NCBI RefSeq assembly: GCF_002139935.1
Contig: NZ_CP015578.1
Location: 1,426,001-1,490,000 of the forward strand
Length of the DNA stretch: 64,000 nucleotides
DNA from: Campylobacter lanienae NCTC 13004
GTDB taxonomy: Bacteria > Campylobacterota > Campylobacteria > Campylobacterales > Campylobacteraceae
Direction of reading: 5' to 3'
The notes under the pieces were generated by a model. It was not told the origin of the DNA, searched no databases, and was given only the letters and a program-made list of their open reading frames with translations. This document shows positions 8,797 to 18,429 of this stretch, piece by piece. The position numbers and the translations under genes were made by a program. The stretch's first letter is position 1. The number at the start of each line of letters is the position of its first letter.

Positions 8797-10431
8797 TTAT
8801 CGTTTCAAATTTATAGCATTTTTTATCATCTCATCAGCGGTTGTTATGGATTTTGAGCTAGCGTCAAACATTTTTTGCATCACGATCATATCAGTTAGCG
8901 ATACACCTAAATCCACATTACTCATCTCCAAAGTATAGTTTTTAATCACAGCTCCATAAATTATCTCGCCATCAGCATTGGTATAAAATATCGGATCGCC
9001 TGAGTTGGCACTGGCTTGATATGTGTTTTCGCTAGCTTTGCTTAGGCCTTGATTGTTTTGGAAGTGATATAGTGCTACTTTGGCTACCGTGGCGATATCC
9101 CCATTATCAAAAACGGCCAAAATATCCCCGCTATCACTCATAGTGTATTCATGAAGCAAGCCTTCGGATTTACCATTTTTGGCTACTCGCAACTCTGGGT
9201 TGCTCTGCTCGGCTGGGCGAAGACCATCAAAACCGCTATTTGGGATATTTGGATCATATGGTGTGCCTAAATTTAGCTCTAAATTTGCTCCACCATTATT
9301 TATAGCACCCAAAGTATTGCTAATCAAAGCGCCCCTTTCATTGTATCTTAGCTCACCTTGAGTGACGCTAATCATCTCTCCATCTGGACTAAGCACACTC
9401 ACCAAAGCATCAAAAGCGATATTTTCGCCTTGCGGGACTTGCTTGGTAAATTCAAGTTGTAAGATATTTTTATCCCCATTTGGTGCCCAAATATCAGTAG
9501 TAAAGCTCTGTGGGGTCGCCACTTCTTGTAGGACAACTGCTATAGCCTCATAAGTCAATTCACCATCCAAATTTAATCCCGCCACAGCATTATCTACGCT
9601 AAAGACAAAAGCACCATTTTCAAGAGTTTGCGTTGTAGCCTCAACGCTCTTGCCATTTTGGTCGGTTATGGTGATTTTCACATCTTTGCTAACTGAATTT
9701 GGATGGTGAATTTCAGGCGTTTGATGGAGATTGCCGACGATTGTTATAGTATTGTTATCCTTATCGATTTGAGTCTCTAAATTTTGAGTATTTAGCGCTA
9801 CTTCTTGGTGTTCTGTCTCAATAGTAGAGTTTAGAAATCCTGCGTAACTCACCTTGGTAGTGGGTGTGGCTGGGATATATAATACCTCTGGTAAATTTAT
9901 TTTTGTTTGAGCATTTACATTATTTAGCTCTACATTTTCGCCAACTGGCAAGGTATATGCCTCTACATTGCCATCTACAACTCCAAGCTTATTTAAAGCA
10001 CTTTGCCCAAGGGTAGTGCTACTTAAATTCGCCATAGTCCCTAGTAGATACAAACCGCTTCTATTTACCATATCTCTATTTACATCTAAGGCAAAATCAC
10101 CATTTCTGGTAAAATACTGCTCTCCGTTAATGCCAACCAAACCAAAAAACCCATCTCCATCTATAGCCATATCAAAGACCTTATCAGTAGGTTGAAGGTT
10201 CCCTTGTTTGAAATTCAAAGATGTAGCCATCTTCGTCGTGCCTAAGCCGATTTGAGAGCTTACAGGTGAGTCAGATGCGCCTCTTAATGTGGTATAAAAT
10301 AGCGATTTAAATTCTGCTGTTGAGGATTTATAACCTACGGTATTGATATTTGAGATATCATTTCCTATGGTATTATGGCCAAATTCAGCTGTTTTAACGC
10401 CATTTACGCCATTATAAAATGCCGTCATCAT
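8797..10431 (-). CDS. flgE: Flagellar hook protein FlgE, shorter paralogue
   Basis: Rod/hook-family secreted subunit. The N-terminus carries the flagellar axial signature (GHNTIGNDISNINTVGYKSS), an IDGDGFF motif follows, and the C-terminus ends with the matching axial helix (NVDLGVSLTDMIVMQKMFDASSKSITTADEMIK). At 544 residues it is much shorter than the second hook protein at 32918-35707; Campylobacter is known to carry two, with inconsistent flgE/flgE2 naming. Its ATG overlaps the flgD stop (ATGA), so it is coupled to flgD under the sigma54 promoter at 11240-11254. Whether it builds hook, proximal hook or another axial part cannot be read from sequence. Confidence 0.93.
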   Translation of the reverse strand: MMTAFYNGVNGVKTAEFGHNTIGNDISNINTVGYKSSTAEFKSLFYTTLRGASDSPVSSQIGLGTTKMATSLNFKQGNLQPTDKVFDMAIDGDGFFGLVGINGEQYFTRNGDFALDVNRDMVNRSGLYLLGTMANLSSTTLGQSALNKLGVVDGNVEAYTLPVGENVELNNVNAQTKINLPEVLYIPATPTTKVSYAGFLNSTIETEHQEVALNTQNLETQIDKDNNTITIVGNLHQTPEIHHPNSVSKDVKITITDQNGKSVEATTQTLENGAFVFSVDNAVAGLNLDGELTYEAIAVVLQEVATPQSFTTDIWAPNGDKNILQLEFTKQVPQGENIAFDALVSVLSPDGEMISVTQGELRYNERGALISNTLGAINNGGANLELNLGTPYDPNIPNSGFDGLRPAEQSNPELRVAKNGKSEGLLHEYTMSDSGDILAVFDNGDIATVAKVALYHFQNNQGLSKASENTYQASANSGDPIFYTNADGEIIYGAVIKNYTLEMSNVDLGVSLTDMIVMQKMFDASSKSITTADEMIKNAINLKR

Positions 10432-11210
10432 GATATATTTTCCTCATTTTCATTGCTAGAGCCTGATGAGCTGTTATTTGAGCTATTATTTTGATTTGAG
10501 CTATAAGTAACTGGTTCAGTAAATTCAAGCACACTATCCATAGCTACATACTCGCCGGCCACTTTGATATAGGCTACACCATTGTCAAATTTCACAGCTT
10601 CAACAGGATATTGACCTAGCAAGGTCTCCCTAGATGCGCCACTAGTATCTAGATATTTTGCTTTTATGAGATATTCGCCTGGCAAGGTTGGGTCGCCGTT
10701 ATTGTTTTTGCCATCCCAAGTAAATTTATTAACTCCAGCTTTGATATCGCTGATACTGACATTACGCACGACATTGCCTACAGAATCATATATCTCTATC
10801 GTTCCACTCTTAGCATCTAGTGGGAAATATAGGCTAAAATCAACCGAAGATGAAGTGGTATCTTTAGCCACAGAGTTAGTTAAATTAGCCATCTTGCCTA
10901 GAGCGCTCATAGCATTTAACGCAGCGCTTGATTGCATCTGCTGGCTTAGCTGAGTCATTACTTGATTGGTCTTTTCTTGCATCTCAACTGTGGCTAGCTG
11001 GCTAGTTTGCTCAAGCATCTTAGCGCTATCCATAGGTTCAGTTGGGTCTTGGTATTGAAGCTCTACTAAAAGAAGTTTTAAAAAGGCATCTTTGTCTAAT
11101 TGCGAATTTGGATTTACTCCACCTGATACGCTATCGGCTTTTTGCTTGGCTTCATTAGCCGCCCATATATCAGTAGTAAATTGTGGTGTTGAATTTACAG
11201 ATGTTGCCAT
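10428..11210 (-). CDS. flgD: Flagellar hook assembly (capping) protein FlgD
   Basis: Scaffold that caps the growing hook and lets FlgE polymerise. The conserved N-terminal block LDKDAFLKLLLVELQYQDPTEPMDS is present at about residues 38-62, followed by a Gln-rich helix and a beta-rich FLG_hook FnIII-like region (KFTWDGKNNNGDPTLPGEY). The 260 residues end in a Ser/Asn-rich low-complexity tail (about 20 residues) that is probably disordered. An AGGAGAG site precedes the ATG. Transcribed before flgE and after fliK, with its own sigma54 promoter. Confidence 0.93.
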   Translation of the reverse strand: MATSVNSTPQFTTDIWAANEAKQKADSVSGGVNPNSQLDKDAFLKLLLVELQYQDPTEPMDSAKMLEQTSQLATVEMQEKTNQVMTQLSQQMQSSAALNAMSALGKMANLTNSVAKDTTSSSVDFSLYFPLDAKSGTIEIYDSVGNVVRNVSISDIKAGVNKFTWDGKNNNGDPTLPGEYLIKAKYLDTSGASRETLLGQYPVEAVKFDNGVAYIKVAGEYVAMDSVLEFTEPVTYSSNQNNSSNNSSSGSSNENEENIS

Positions 11211-11239
11211 GCTTCTCTCCTAGTTTTTAAATTTATTAA

Positions 11240-11254
11240 GCAACTTTTATTCCT
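11240..11254 (-). promoter_or_regulatory. Sigma54 (RpoN) promoter for flgD-flgE
   Basis: On the minus strand AGGAATAAAAGTTGCTT places GG exactly ten bases before GC with the typical TTGC end. It overlaps the fliK stop codon and lies about 30 bases upstream of the flgD ATG. Confidence 0.7.
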
Positions 11255-12833
11255 AAAAATATTTTGGCAAGATAACTTCCAAGATTGTCTCTTCTTGATT
11301 TATCTCTTCTTCATTTGCTTCAAGGTTAAATTTCGCTCTTTTTCCTTGGTTTTGATTTTGCTCTTTGTTTGCGTTGTCACTAAAATTCATGGATAGCTCA
11401 CTAAAACCCATATTGACAAGACTGGCTTTAAATTCAGCCTGATGCTGCATAAAAAGCTGCATTGTTTGAGTGTTTGAGTTGAAATTTATATGCAAATTTG
11501 AGCCACGATTGATAAGCGTAACCTCCACTTCACCTAAATTTCCTGGATTTAAAGTAAGGTGAAATCTCGTAATTGGTGGCTTATATTCGCTGATTTTTTC
11601 TTGTAATTGCGTAGCGAAATTATCAAAAACCTGTCTAAGATGCGCTTTTGGCTCTTTAGAGTCTAGTTTTGCCATATTGATTATATCTTTGGTTGCTTGA
11701 TTTGAGCCATTTTGATTATCGAAATTTTCAGAGCCTTTCTCGCTGGTTGTCTCACTAGAGCTTGATGAGATATTTAAGCTTTCATTGAGAGATTTTGAGC
11801 TTTGCTCGCTACTTTCTTTGATAGCTTTTTGCATGATATTAGCTAGATACTCATCAACGCTAGATATGCTTTGAGTTTTGTTTGAGATATCGGTTTTTGG
11901 CTCTGTGGTGGCTTGTTTGATTTGAGTTTTCTCATCTATCATAGGTTCATCTAATATATTTTTGCTCTTTTGGGTGCTATCTTTTAATAGCTCTTTTAGA
12001 TCGATTTTCGTCTCTGGTTTTGGCTCAATTTTTGACTCTGATTTTATTTGAGCTTTTGGCTCATCATCATTTAAATTTGTATTTTTGCTATCTTTATTTA
12101 TATCCACGCTTTGACCTAGCATTAATTTGCTTAGGATATTTTTGTCGCTATTTTCTAACTTTGAGATGGTGCTTTCTATATCTTTTTTGGTTATTGAATT
12201 TAGATTGATGGCGTTATTTATCGTTTGGATATTGCTAAAAAATCCTTTGGAATTTAAATTTTTAAACTCGCTTTTTAGAGCCTCAATCCCATCTTTGGTG
12301 ATTTTAATCTTGCTTAATCCTAGATTGAATTTTTCACTTAAATTTAGTAAATCTTCTAAATTTTTAGCCCCTTTTAACTCTTGTATATTTTTCTCAATTG
12401 ATAAAAATTTATTTAAATTTGAGCTTACTATATTGCTAATTCCTGTTTTCATCGCTCCATCTTGAGAGTCCAAAAGAGCAAGCAAAGTGATAAAATCAGC
12501 ATTTTCAAGCATTATTTCATCTGAATTTTGTGCTACTAGCTCAAATTCATTTTGCGGTGATTTGATATTTTGATTATCTATATTTTTAGTAGATTTCTGG
12601 CTAGCTTCGGCCGTGCTTTGGGCAGTTGTGGCAGTTGTGGTGGTCGTTTGAGATTTTTCATCTTGTGGATTTTTGGAATTTTGCGAATTTTCATACTCTT
12701 GGACGCTATTTTCAATCATTTTATGAAAGCTATCTTGCTCGCTTGATGGCCTGTTTTGATCTGATTTATTTGATACATTTTGGACTTGTGTGGTGCTATT
12801 TAAACTTGATAGAGCTTGATTTAAACCTTGCAT
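11253..12833 (-). CDS. fliK: Flagellar hook-length control protein FliK
   Basis: Secreted molecular ruler that ends hook growth and switches export specificity. The long N-terminal part (to about residue 390) is Ser/Gln/Lys-rich and repetitive, as usual for FliK rulers. The recognisable domain is C-terminal: PPITRFHLTLNPGNLGEVEV and later HINFNSNTQTMQLFM, matching the Flg_hook domain core. 526 residues, ATG start preceded by AGGATAAAAA. Gene order fliK-flgD-flgE and an upstream sigma54 promoter support the call. Confidence 0.9.
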   Translation of the reverse strand: MQGLNQALSSLNSTTQVQNVSNKSDQNRPSSEQDSFHKMIENSVQEYENSQNSKNPQDEKSQTTTTTATTAQSTAEASQKSTKNIDNQNIKSPQNEFELVAQNSDEIMLENADFITLLALLDSQDGAMKTGISNIVSSNLNKFLSIEKNIQELKGAKNLEDLLNLSEKFNLGLSKIKITKDGIEALKSEFKNLNSKGFFSNIQTINNAINLNSITKKDIESTISKLENSDKNILSKLMLGQSVDINKDSKNTNLNDDEPKAQIKSESKIEPKPETKIDLKELLKDSTQKSKNILDEPMIDEKTQIKQATTEPKTDISNKTQSISSVDEYLANIMQKAIKESSEQSSKSLNESLNISSSSSETTSEKGSENFDNQNGSNQATKDIINMAKLDSKEPKAHLRQVFDNFATQLQEKISEYKPPITRFHLTLNPGNLGEVEVTLINRGSNLHINFNSNTQTMQLFMQHQAEFKASLVNMGFSELSMNFSDNANKEQNQNQGKRAKFNLEANEEEINQEETILEVILPKYF

Positions 12834-12869
12834 TTTTTATCCTAATTTAGCTATTTTCGCAGTTTCTTA

Positions 12870-12884
12870 GCAATTTCTATTCCG
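12870..12884 (-). promoter_or_regulatory. Sigma54 (RpoN) promoter for fliK
   Basis: Minus-strand CGGAATAGAAATTGCT has GG-N10-GC with TTGCT at the -12 side, about 37 bases upstream of the fliK ATG. Confidence 0.65.
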
Positions 12885-12941
12885 CATTTATCACCATAAA
12901 TTATAGTTATTAAATTCATAGCAAATTTAGCAACTTTTAGA

Positions 12942-12947
12942 TATAAT
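12942..12947 (+). promoter_or_regulatory. -10 element of the typA promoter
   Basis: TATAAT preceded by an AT-rich tract, 36 bases upstream of the typA TTG start; spacing suits a short leader with the AAGGAAGA ribosome site. Confidence 0.6.
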
Positions 12948-12982
12948 TAGCGCCAAAAATTTGAAAAATCTAAGGAAGACTT

Positions 12983-14785
12983 TTGGAAAATATCAGAAAT
13001 ATAGCAGTCATCGCACATGTTGATCACGGCAAAACCACAATGGTAGATGAGCTACTTAAACAATCAGGCACCTTTAGCGACCATCAAACAGTAGGCGAAA
13101 GAGTAATGGATAGCAACGATATCGAGCGTGAGCGTGGAATTACCATCCTTAGCAAAAATACATCAATTCGCTATAAAGAGTATAAAATCAACATAATTGA
13201 CACTCCAGGCCACGCCGATTTCGGTGGCGAGGTTGAGCGTGTTTTGAAGATGGTAGATGGGGTTTTGCTCCTTGTAGATGCGCAAGAAGGGGTAATGCCA
13301 CAAACCAAATTTGTCGTTAAAAAAGCTCTTAGTCTAGGCCTTCGCCCGATAGTTGTAATAAACAAAATAGACAAACCAGCCGCCGATCCAGATAGGGTTA
13401 TAAATGAAATTTTCGATCTATTTGTCGCACTTGATGCCAATGATGAACAACTAGAGTTTCCAATAGTCTATGCCGCAGCTAAAAATGGCTACGCAAAACA
13501 TAAATTAGAAGATGAAAATACCGATATGGAGCCACTATTTGAGGCTATTATAAATCATGTCCCCGCCCCAAGTGGTAAAGATGAAAATCCACTTCAACTT
13601 CAAGTTTTCACCCTTGATTATGATAATTATGTAGGCAAAATCGGTATTGCGAGAATTTTCAATGGTAAAATTAGTAAAAACCAAAGCGTAATGCTAGCCA
13701 AAGCCGATGGCAGCAAAACCACAGGCAGAATCAGCAAATTAATCGGATTTTTAGGCCTTGAAAGAATCGATATAGAGAGTGCAAATAGCGGTGATATCGT
13801 AGCTATTGCTGGTTTTGATGCTTTGGATGTAGGCGATAGCGTAGTCGATCCAAACAACCCTATGCCGCTCGACCCGCTCCATATAGAAGAGCCAACTTTA
13901 AGCGTTGTATTTAGCGTAAATGACTCTCCGCTTGCTGGAACTGAGGGTAAATTTGTAACTTCAAATAAGCTTGATGAGCGTTTAGAGAGCGAGATGAAGA
14001 CAAATATCGCTATGAAATATGAAAACATCGGCGAAGGTAAATTCAAAGTAAGTGGCCGTGGAGAGCTACAAATCACAATTTTGGCTGAAAATATGCGTAG
14101 AGAGGGCTTTGAGTTCTGTCTTGGTAGGCCTGAAGTAATTATAAAAGAGATTGATGGGGTTAAATGTGAGCCTTATGAACTTTTAGTAATAGATGCACCT
14201 GATGATTGTACTGGCGCCGTGATAGAAAAACTTGGCAAAAGAAAAGCCGAAATGGTAAGTATGAATCCAACTGGCGATGGGCAAACTAGAATTGAATTTG
14301 AAATCCCAGCTCGTGGGCTTATCGGCTTTAGAAGTCAGTTTTTAACTGATACCAAAGGCGAAGGCGTGATGAATCATAGCTTTTTGGAGTTTCGCCCACT
14401 AAGTGGTTCAGTAGAACACAGAAGTAACGGCGCTTTAGTGAGCATGGAAAATGGCGTGGCTCTAGCCTATTCTTTATTTAATCTCCAAGATCGTGGGGTG
14501 CTATTTTGCGATCCGCAAACTAAGGTTTATATCGGTATGATAATAGGTGAGCATAGCAGACCAAACGACCTTGATGTCAATCCTATAAAAGGCAAAAATT
14601 TAACAAATGTTAGAGCTAGTGGAAGCGATGATGCTATCAAGCTAGTCCCACCACGCAAACTAAGCTTAGAGCGTGCTTTAGAATGGATCGAAGAAGATGA
14701 ATTAGTAGAAGTTACACCTATAAATATAAGAGTAAGAAAACGCTATCTAGACCCAACTCTTCGCAAAAGAATGGCGAAAAAATAG
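12983..14785 (+). CDS. typA: Ribosome-associated translational GTPase TypA/BipA
   Basis: EF-G-like GTPase that binds the ribosome and supports assembly and stress growth. G motifs: [15 protein letters not shown] (P-loop), RGITILSKN (switch), [16 protein letters not shown], and [14 protein letters not shown]. The C-terminal TypA-specific region is intact ([32 protein letters not shown]). Length 600 matches the family. The start is TTG at 12983 behind AAGGAAGA; no ATG is near. Confidence 0.96.
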   Translation: MENIRNIAVIAHVDHGKTTMVDELLKQSGTFSDHQTVGERVMDSNDIERERGITILSKNTSIRYKEYKINIIDTPGHADFGGEVERVLKMVDGVLLLVDAQEGVMPQTKFVVKKALSLGLRPIVVINKIDKPAADPDRVINEIFDLFVALDANDEQLEFPIVYAAAKNGYAKHKLEDENTDMEPLFEAIINHVPAPSGKDENPLQLQVFTLDYDNYVGKIGIARIFNGKISKNQSVMLAKADGSKTTGRISKLIGFLGLERIDIESANSGDIVAIAGFDALDVGDSVVDPNNPMPLDPLHIEEPTLSVVFSVNDSPLAGTEGKFVTSNKLDERLESEMKTNIAMKYENIGEGKFKVSGRGELQITILAENMRREGFEFCLGRPEVIIKEIDGVKCEPYELLVIDAPDDCTGAVIEKLGKRKAEMVSMNPTGDGQTRIEFEIPARGLIGFRSQFLTDTKGEGVMNHSFLEFRPLSGSVEHRSNGALVSMENGVALAYSLFNLQDRGVLFCDPQTKVYIGMIIGEHSRPNDLDVNPIKGKNLTNVRASGSDDAIKLVPPRKLSLERALEWIEEDELVEVTPINIRVRKRYLDPTLRKRMAKK

Positions 14786-14803
14786 AGCATTTTAGATTAA
14801 AAA

Positions 14804-14828
14804 TTTAAGCTGAGAAATTCAGCTTAAA
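14804..14828 (+). terminator. Hairpin terminator after typA
   Basis: Perfect 10-base stem TTTAAGCTGA / TCAGCTTAAA with a five-base loop, 18 bases after the typA stop; the T-run after it is weak. Confidence 0.6.
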
Positions 14829-14871
14829 TATATCTTAATCACATTTTAACCAATTATTGATAAATTACCGC

Positions 14872-14877
14872 TATAAT
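14872..14877 (+). promoter_or_regulatory. -10 element before the nitroreductase gene
   Basis: TATAAT in ACCGCTATAATCTAC, 25 bases upstream of the ATG and after the typA hairpin, marks a separate promoter. Confidence 0.6.
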
Positions 14878-14902
14878 CTACAAAATTCAAAAAGGAAAAA
14901 TA

Positions 14903-15502
14903 ATGAAAAAAATAATGCAAGAGCGCTTTTCATGTAGAGAATTCAACTCCAAAAAAATAGATAATTCTATAATTGATGAGATATTAGACCTAAGTAGATT
15001 AAGCCCTAGCTCATGTGGATTAGAGCCTTGGAAATTTATGGTAGTAAGCAAAGAAAACGATCTAAAAGAGTTAGGTCAAATTTGTAATAACCAAGCCCAA
15101 GTAAGTGAATGTAGCCACGCTATAATCATCATCGCACGCAACGACCTAAAAAGCGGTTGCGACTTCATAAGAACTCAAGTAGATCGCAAACCACGCACAC
15201 CTGAAAGATTACAAAAAGCTCTTGATCACTTCGCAGATAGATTCAATCCACAAACCGATGAAGAGCTAATGCATTACGCCTCACTCCAATGCTACATAGC
15301 AAGTGCCAATATGGTAAATATCGCTCAAAGCCTAGGGGTAAAAAGTTGTATTGTGGCTGGTTTTGATCCGCAAAAATTAGATGATTTTGTAAATTTAGGT
15401 GAGCATTTCAGACCTGTTCTTGTGATAGCCTTGGGTTATAGTGATGAGTTAGCACCGACTAAAATACGCCAAAGCAAAGATCAAGTCGTGATCTATAAAT
15501 AG
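14903..15502 (+). CDS. Nitroreductase family NAD(P)H oxidoreductase
   Basis: FMN-dependent reductase of the nitroreductase fold (the family of RdxA/FrxA in Helicobacter), physiological substrate unknown. N-terminal RFSCREFNSKKID and RLSPSSCGLEPWKFMVVS are the FMN-phosphate binding segments; SLGVKSCIVAGFDPQKL and VLVIALGY form the usual C-terminal part. 199 residues, near family length. AAAGGAAAAA ribosome site. Followed 8 bases later by thyX, probably one transcript. Confidence 0.9.
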   Translation: MKKIMQERFSCREFNSKKIDNSIIDEILDLSRLSPSSCGLEPWKFMVVSKENDLKELGQICNNQAQVSECSHAIIIIARNDLKSGCDFIRTQVDRKPRTPERLQKALDHFADRFNPQTDEELMHYASLQCYIASANMVNIAQSLGVKSCIVAGFDPQKLDDFVNLGEHFRPVLVIALGYSDELAPTKIRQSKDQVVIYK

Positions 15503-15510
15503 GCATAGAT

Positions 15511-16128
15511 ATGGAAGTAAAATTACTAAATTACACACCGCTTTGGATATGCTCAAATGCTATTCGCACTTGCTGGCAGAGCTTTGATAAAGGCGATAAT
15601 GGCGGCGAAATAGATCTAGCTTTAATCGATAGAGTAGGCAATCAACTCAAACACGCAAGCACGCTAGAGCATCTATTTTATAACTTTTATATAAAAGGCA
15701 TTAGCAGAGCTTGCCTCCAAGAGTTAGCTCGCCACCGCATAGCTAGCCTAAGCGTCAAATCCACTAGATACACCCTAAAAGAGCTAAAAAACGAAAGCGA
15801 ATTTAAGCCTAATGACTTTGATAACGCAAGTAGATATATAGTGCTAACTGGCAATGAATTTGTAGATAACGCAAGCATAAACGCACTTGAGAATTTGCGC
15901 CAAATTCTAAACCAAAACACAAGCTTAGATATAGCCAAATACTGCCTTCCAGAGAGCTATAAAACAGAATTAAGCTGGAGTATAAATGCTAGAAGCTTAC
16001 AAAATTTCTTAAGCCTTAGAAGCTCGAAATCCGCCTTATGGGAGATAAGAAATCTAGCAAATGCAATATATAATGCACTCCCTAATGAGCATAAATTTAT
16101 CTTTGCTGAGTGTGTATATAAAGATTAA
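15511..16128 (+). CDS. thyX: Flavin-dependent thymidylate synthase ThyX
   Basis: Makes dTMP from dUMP using FADH2 and methylenetetrahydrofolate. The ThyX signature RHRxxSxxxxSxRY is visible as RHRIASLSVKSTRY at about residues 74-87, with the C-terminal dUMP-binding segment ARSLQNFLSLRSSKSALWEI. 205 residues. Absence of ThyA cannot be judged from the window, but ThyX is the usual enzyme in this lineage. A convergent hairpin separates it from the next gene. Confidence 0.94.
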   Translation: MEVKLLNYTPLWICSNAIRTCWQSFDKGDNGGEIDLALIDRVGNQLKHASTLEHLFYNFYIKGISRACLQELARHRIASLSVKSTRYTLKELKNESEFKPNDFDNASRYIVLTGNEFVDNASINALENLRQILNQNTSLDIAKYCLPESYKTELSWSINARSLQNFLSLRSSKSALWEIRNLANAIYNALPNEHKFIFAECVYKD

Positions 16129-16131
16129 AAT

Positions 16132-16165
16132 AATATAGATTTTGGTAAGAGCTAAAATCTATATT
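16132..16165. terminator. Bidirectional terminator between thyX and the MFS gene
   Basis: Perfect 12-base arms AATATAGATTTT / AAAATCTATATT with a ten-base loop, placed between the two convergent stops. Confidence 0.75.
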
Positions 16166-16167
16166 AG

Positions 16168-17349
16168 CTATATTGTTTTAAAGCGTAAAATAACTGCTAA
16201 AGTACACGGTACTAACATTACTAGAGCTAGAAATAGCGGAGTATTTGCCCCAAGCGCTCCAACCCCAAAAGCAATTACCCCAGCTAATCCAAACTGCATA
16301 GTCCCAAGCACAGCTGAGGCGGTACCAGAGTGGTCTGTAAATCTTGCCATTGCTAATGTTGTAGCATTTGGCAAAATAAATCCAAGCATACTAATAGCTA
16401 CAAAAATTCCAGCCTCAAAAATCCAAAATCCAAGCCCTAAAAGCGCTCCAATGCTTACTACTACAAGCGCTCCAAGCATTATAAATAGGGCGAATTTAAG
16501 CAAATTTTGACAATCAAAATTTCTAGTAAGCCTAGCATTAATATTAGCAAATAGTACAAATCCAAGTGCATTAATACCAAAAAGAAGTCCATACTGCGTC
16601 CCATTAAGGCCAAAATGCCCCATAAATACAAAAGATGAACCAGTAATATAGGCAAAAAGTACCGCCGAAGCAAATGCGCCAAGCAGACTATAAAGTATAA
16701 ATATCTGCTCTTTTAGGACAAATTTATAACTAGCAATAGTAGCTTGATGAGAAAATTTAGTTCGTACTGGCTGAGTCTCTTTAAGCCCAAAAATAATAAA
16801 CCCAAGTAGCAAAATCCCTAACATAAAAAGAACCGCAAAAATACTTTGCCACGAAAAATAGCTAAGCAAAATCCCGCCAAATGTCGGCGATAACATAGGC
16901 GCAAGTGATGAAAATACCATCATCAAAGCATACACTCCAGCAGCATCTTTGATATCAAAACTATCATTGACAATAGCCCTAGCAATCACCACGCCAGCAC
17001 AACCGCCAAGCGCTTCAAAAAATCGCAAAGTAATAAAAATATAGATATTATCCACTAGCACACACCCAAGACTTGAAGCAATAAATATCAAAATTCCAAT
17101 TATCAAGGGAGTCTTACGCCCAAATGTATCACTTAAAGGACCATAAATAAGCTGCCCTAAAGCAAATGCTATAAAAAAACTAGCAAGACTAAGCTGAGTA
17201 AGAAACTCACTAGCTAAAAAGCTACTTTGAACATGCGATAGCGCTGGTAGATACATATCTGTAGATAGCGGTGCAATGCTAGACATAAAGGCTAAAATAA
17301 TGATTAATTTAAATTTAGCAAATCCATGGATCTTTGTAGTGCTTCGCAT
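16168..17349 (-). CDS. Bcr/CflA-family MFS drug efflux transporter
   Basis: Inner-membrane proton-driven exporter, likely of drugs or small metabolites. Twelve hydrophobic segments over 393 residues, with the family signature STDMYLPALSHVQSSF in TM1, the loop motif GPLSDTFGRKTPLIIG between TM2 and TM3, and RFFEALGGCAGVVIARAIVND (motif C-like region). Substrate cannot be inferred. Single-gene unit pointing away from the tRNA cluster. Confidence 0.92.
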   Translation of the reverse strand: MRSTTKIHGFAKFKLIIILAFMSSIAPLSTDMYLPALSHVQSSFLASEFLTQLSLASFFIAFALGQLIYGPLSDTFGRKTPLIIGILIFIASSLGCVLVDNIYIFITLRFFEALGGCAGVVIARAIVNDSFDIKDAAGVYALMMVFSSLAPMLSPTFGGILLSYFSWQSIFAVLFMLGILLLGFIIFGLKETQPVRTKFSHQATIASYKFVLKEQIFILYSLLGAFASAVLFAYITGSSFVFMGHFGLNGTQYGLLFGINALGFVLFANINARLTRNFDCQNLLKFALFIMLGALVVVSIGALLGLGFWIFEAGIFVAISMLGFILPNATTLAMARFTDHSGTASAVLGTMQFGLAGVIAFGVGALGANTPLFLALVMLVPCTLAVILRFKTI

Positions 17350-17384
17350 AAAAAAATAGCCTTAAAAGTGTAGATTATAAAAAG

Positions 17385-17474
17385 TGGCCGGGAGAAAGGG
17401 ATTCGAACCCCTGGAGGCTTTCACACCTCAACGGTTTTCAAGACCGCCGCTTTCGACCACTCAGCCATCTCCCG
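17385..17474 (-). tRNA. tRNA-Ser (UGA)
   Basis: Acceptor CGGGAGA pairs with TCTCCCG, discriminator G and encoded CCA; anticodon loop CTTGAAA gives UGA; a long variable arm typical for serine. First of four minus-strand tRNAs. Confidence 0.95.
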
Positions 17475-17480
17475 AGTATA

Positions 17481-17633
17481 TTATTTAGAAGTTTTTTGTT
17501 CTACCCAGCTAGCACCTTGATTGACCTTTTCTTTAGACCATTCATAGGCATCTTTAGAATCCTCTTTGACTCCGTGCCAAGTATTAGAACATCCGCATAA
17601 TAACAAGATAAAAGCACAAAATATATAACGCAT
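17481..17633 (-). CDS. Small lipoprotein (50 residues)
   Basis: A short signal peptide ends in the lipobox LLLCGC, followed by a charged, helical 32-residue mature part (NTWHGVKEDSKDAYEWSKEK). The frame stays open upstream through two tRNA genes, but those residues are not protein; the ATG at 17633 is the only sensible start. It is wedged between tRNA-Cys and tRNA-Ser on the same strand, so may be transcribed with them. Size and composition resemble entericidin-like small lipoproteins; function unknown. Confidence 0.75.
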   Translation of the reverse strand: MRYIFCAFILLLCGCSNTWHGVKEDSKDAYEWSKEKVNQGASWVEQKTSK

Positions 17634-17648
17634 ATAAATCCTGTAAAA

Positions 17649-17722
17649 TGGAGGCGACACCCAGATTCGAACTGGGGGTAAAAGCTTTGCAGGCTTCTGC
17701 CTTACCACTTGGCCATGTCGCC
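17649..17722 (-). tRNA. tRNA-Cys (GCA)
   Basis: Cloverleaf with acceptor GGCGACA, anticodon loop CCTGCAAAG giving GCA, and encoded CCA. Confidence 0.95.
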
Positions 17723-17731
17723 ATATGCTAG

Positions 17732-17818
17732 TGGTGCCCAGAGCCGGACTTGAACCGGCACGGAAGTAATTTCCGAGGGATTTTAAGTCCCTTGTGTCTA
17801 CCATTCCACCACCTGGGC
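17732..17818 (-). tRNA. tRNA-Leu (UAA)
   Basis: Acceptor GCCCAGG with TGGGC partner, anticodon loop ACTTAAAAT giving UAA, long variable arm, encoded CCA; 87 bases. Confidence 0.95.
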
Positions 17819-17824
17819 TAAATA

Positions 17825-17899
17825 TGGAGCGGGAAACGAGATTCGAACTCGCGACCCCAACCTTGGCAAGGTTGTGCTCTACCCCTGAGCTATTCCCGC
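17825..17899 (-). tRNA. tRNA-Gly (GCC)
   Basis: Acceptor GCGGGAA / TTCCCGC, anticodon loop CTTGCCAAG giving GCC, encoded CCA. Confidence 0.95.
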
Positions 17900-18049
17900 A
17901 ATAAAATAATTTTGAAAGTTGAATAATATCAAAAGAAAACTTAAAGTTTAATTTTGTTTGATTAAATTTGGCTAAATTTAGTTAATTTTATTTAATTTCA
18001 TTAAATTATAAGCAAAATAATTGTATCATTCTCAAATATTTATCCAAAT

Positions 18050-18125
<76 letters not shown>

Positions 18126-18429
18126 CTTAAGCTTCTTTTAAGTTTCAATCAATCTTTTTTAATTCGTTTCAATTCCCTTTTTATCATACTTTATTACTTT
18201 TTTTGATTATTTAGAGCAAATTACCATATCAAAGGCTATCTAATGGCAAATCTAAGTAAAGGGCCACATAGAGCGTCTCTTAATACTAGTCGCTTTAGGC
18301 TTTGATAAATTTGTAGATACTAGAGCATACAAATTCTTTGTGTTAATCACCCATTTAATACGGCTAGTGCTAATTGGAGTGATATGGATTTAGAAAATAA
18401 ATTTAGACTATTAAAGCAAGGCTAAAACC
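18126..18429. other. Gene-poor gap between tRNA-Ala and the polyene cluster
   Basis: No intact gene. Two short plus-strand frames (MANLSKGPHRASLNTSRFRL from 18242, and a frame ending NWSDMDLENKFRLLKQG with its stop at 18423-18425) look like fragments of decayed coding sequence, but I do not recognise a parent. Confidence 0.4.

Noticed and set aside
17634-17804. N-terminal extension of the small lipoprotein frame (57 extra residues)
   Set aside because: It is the antisense-free reading of tRNA-Leu and tRNA-Cys genes; the signal peptide begins at the ATG 17633.
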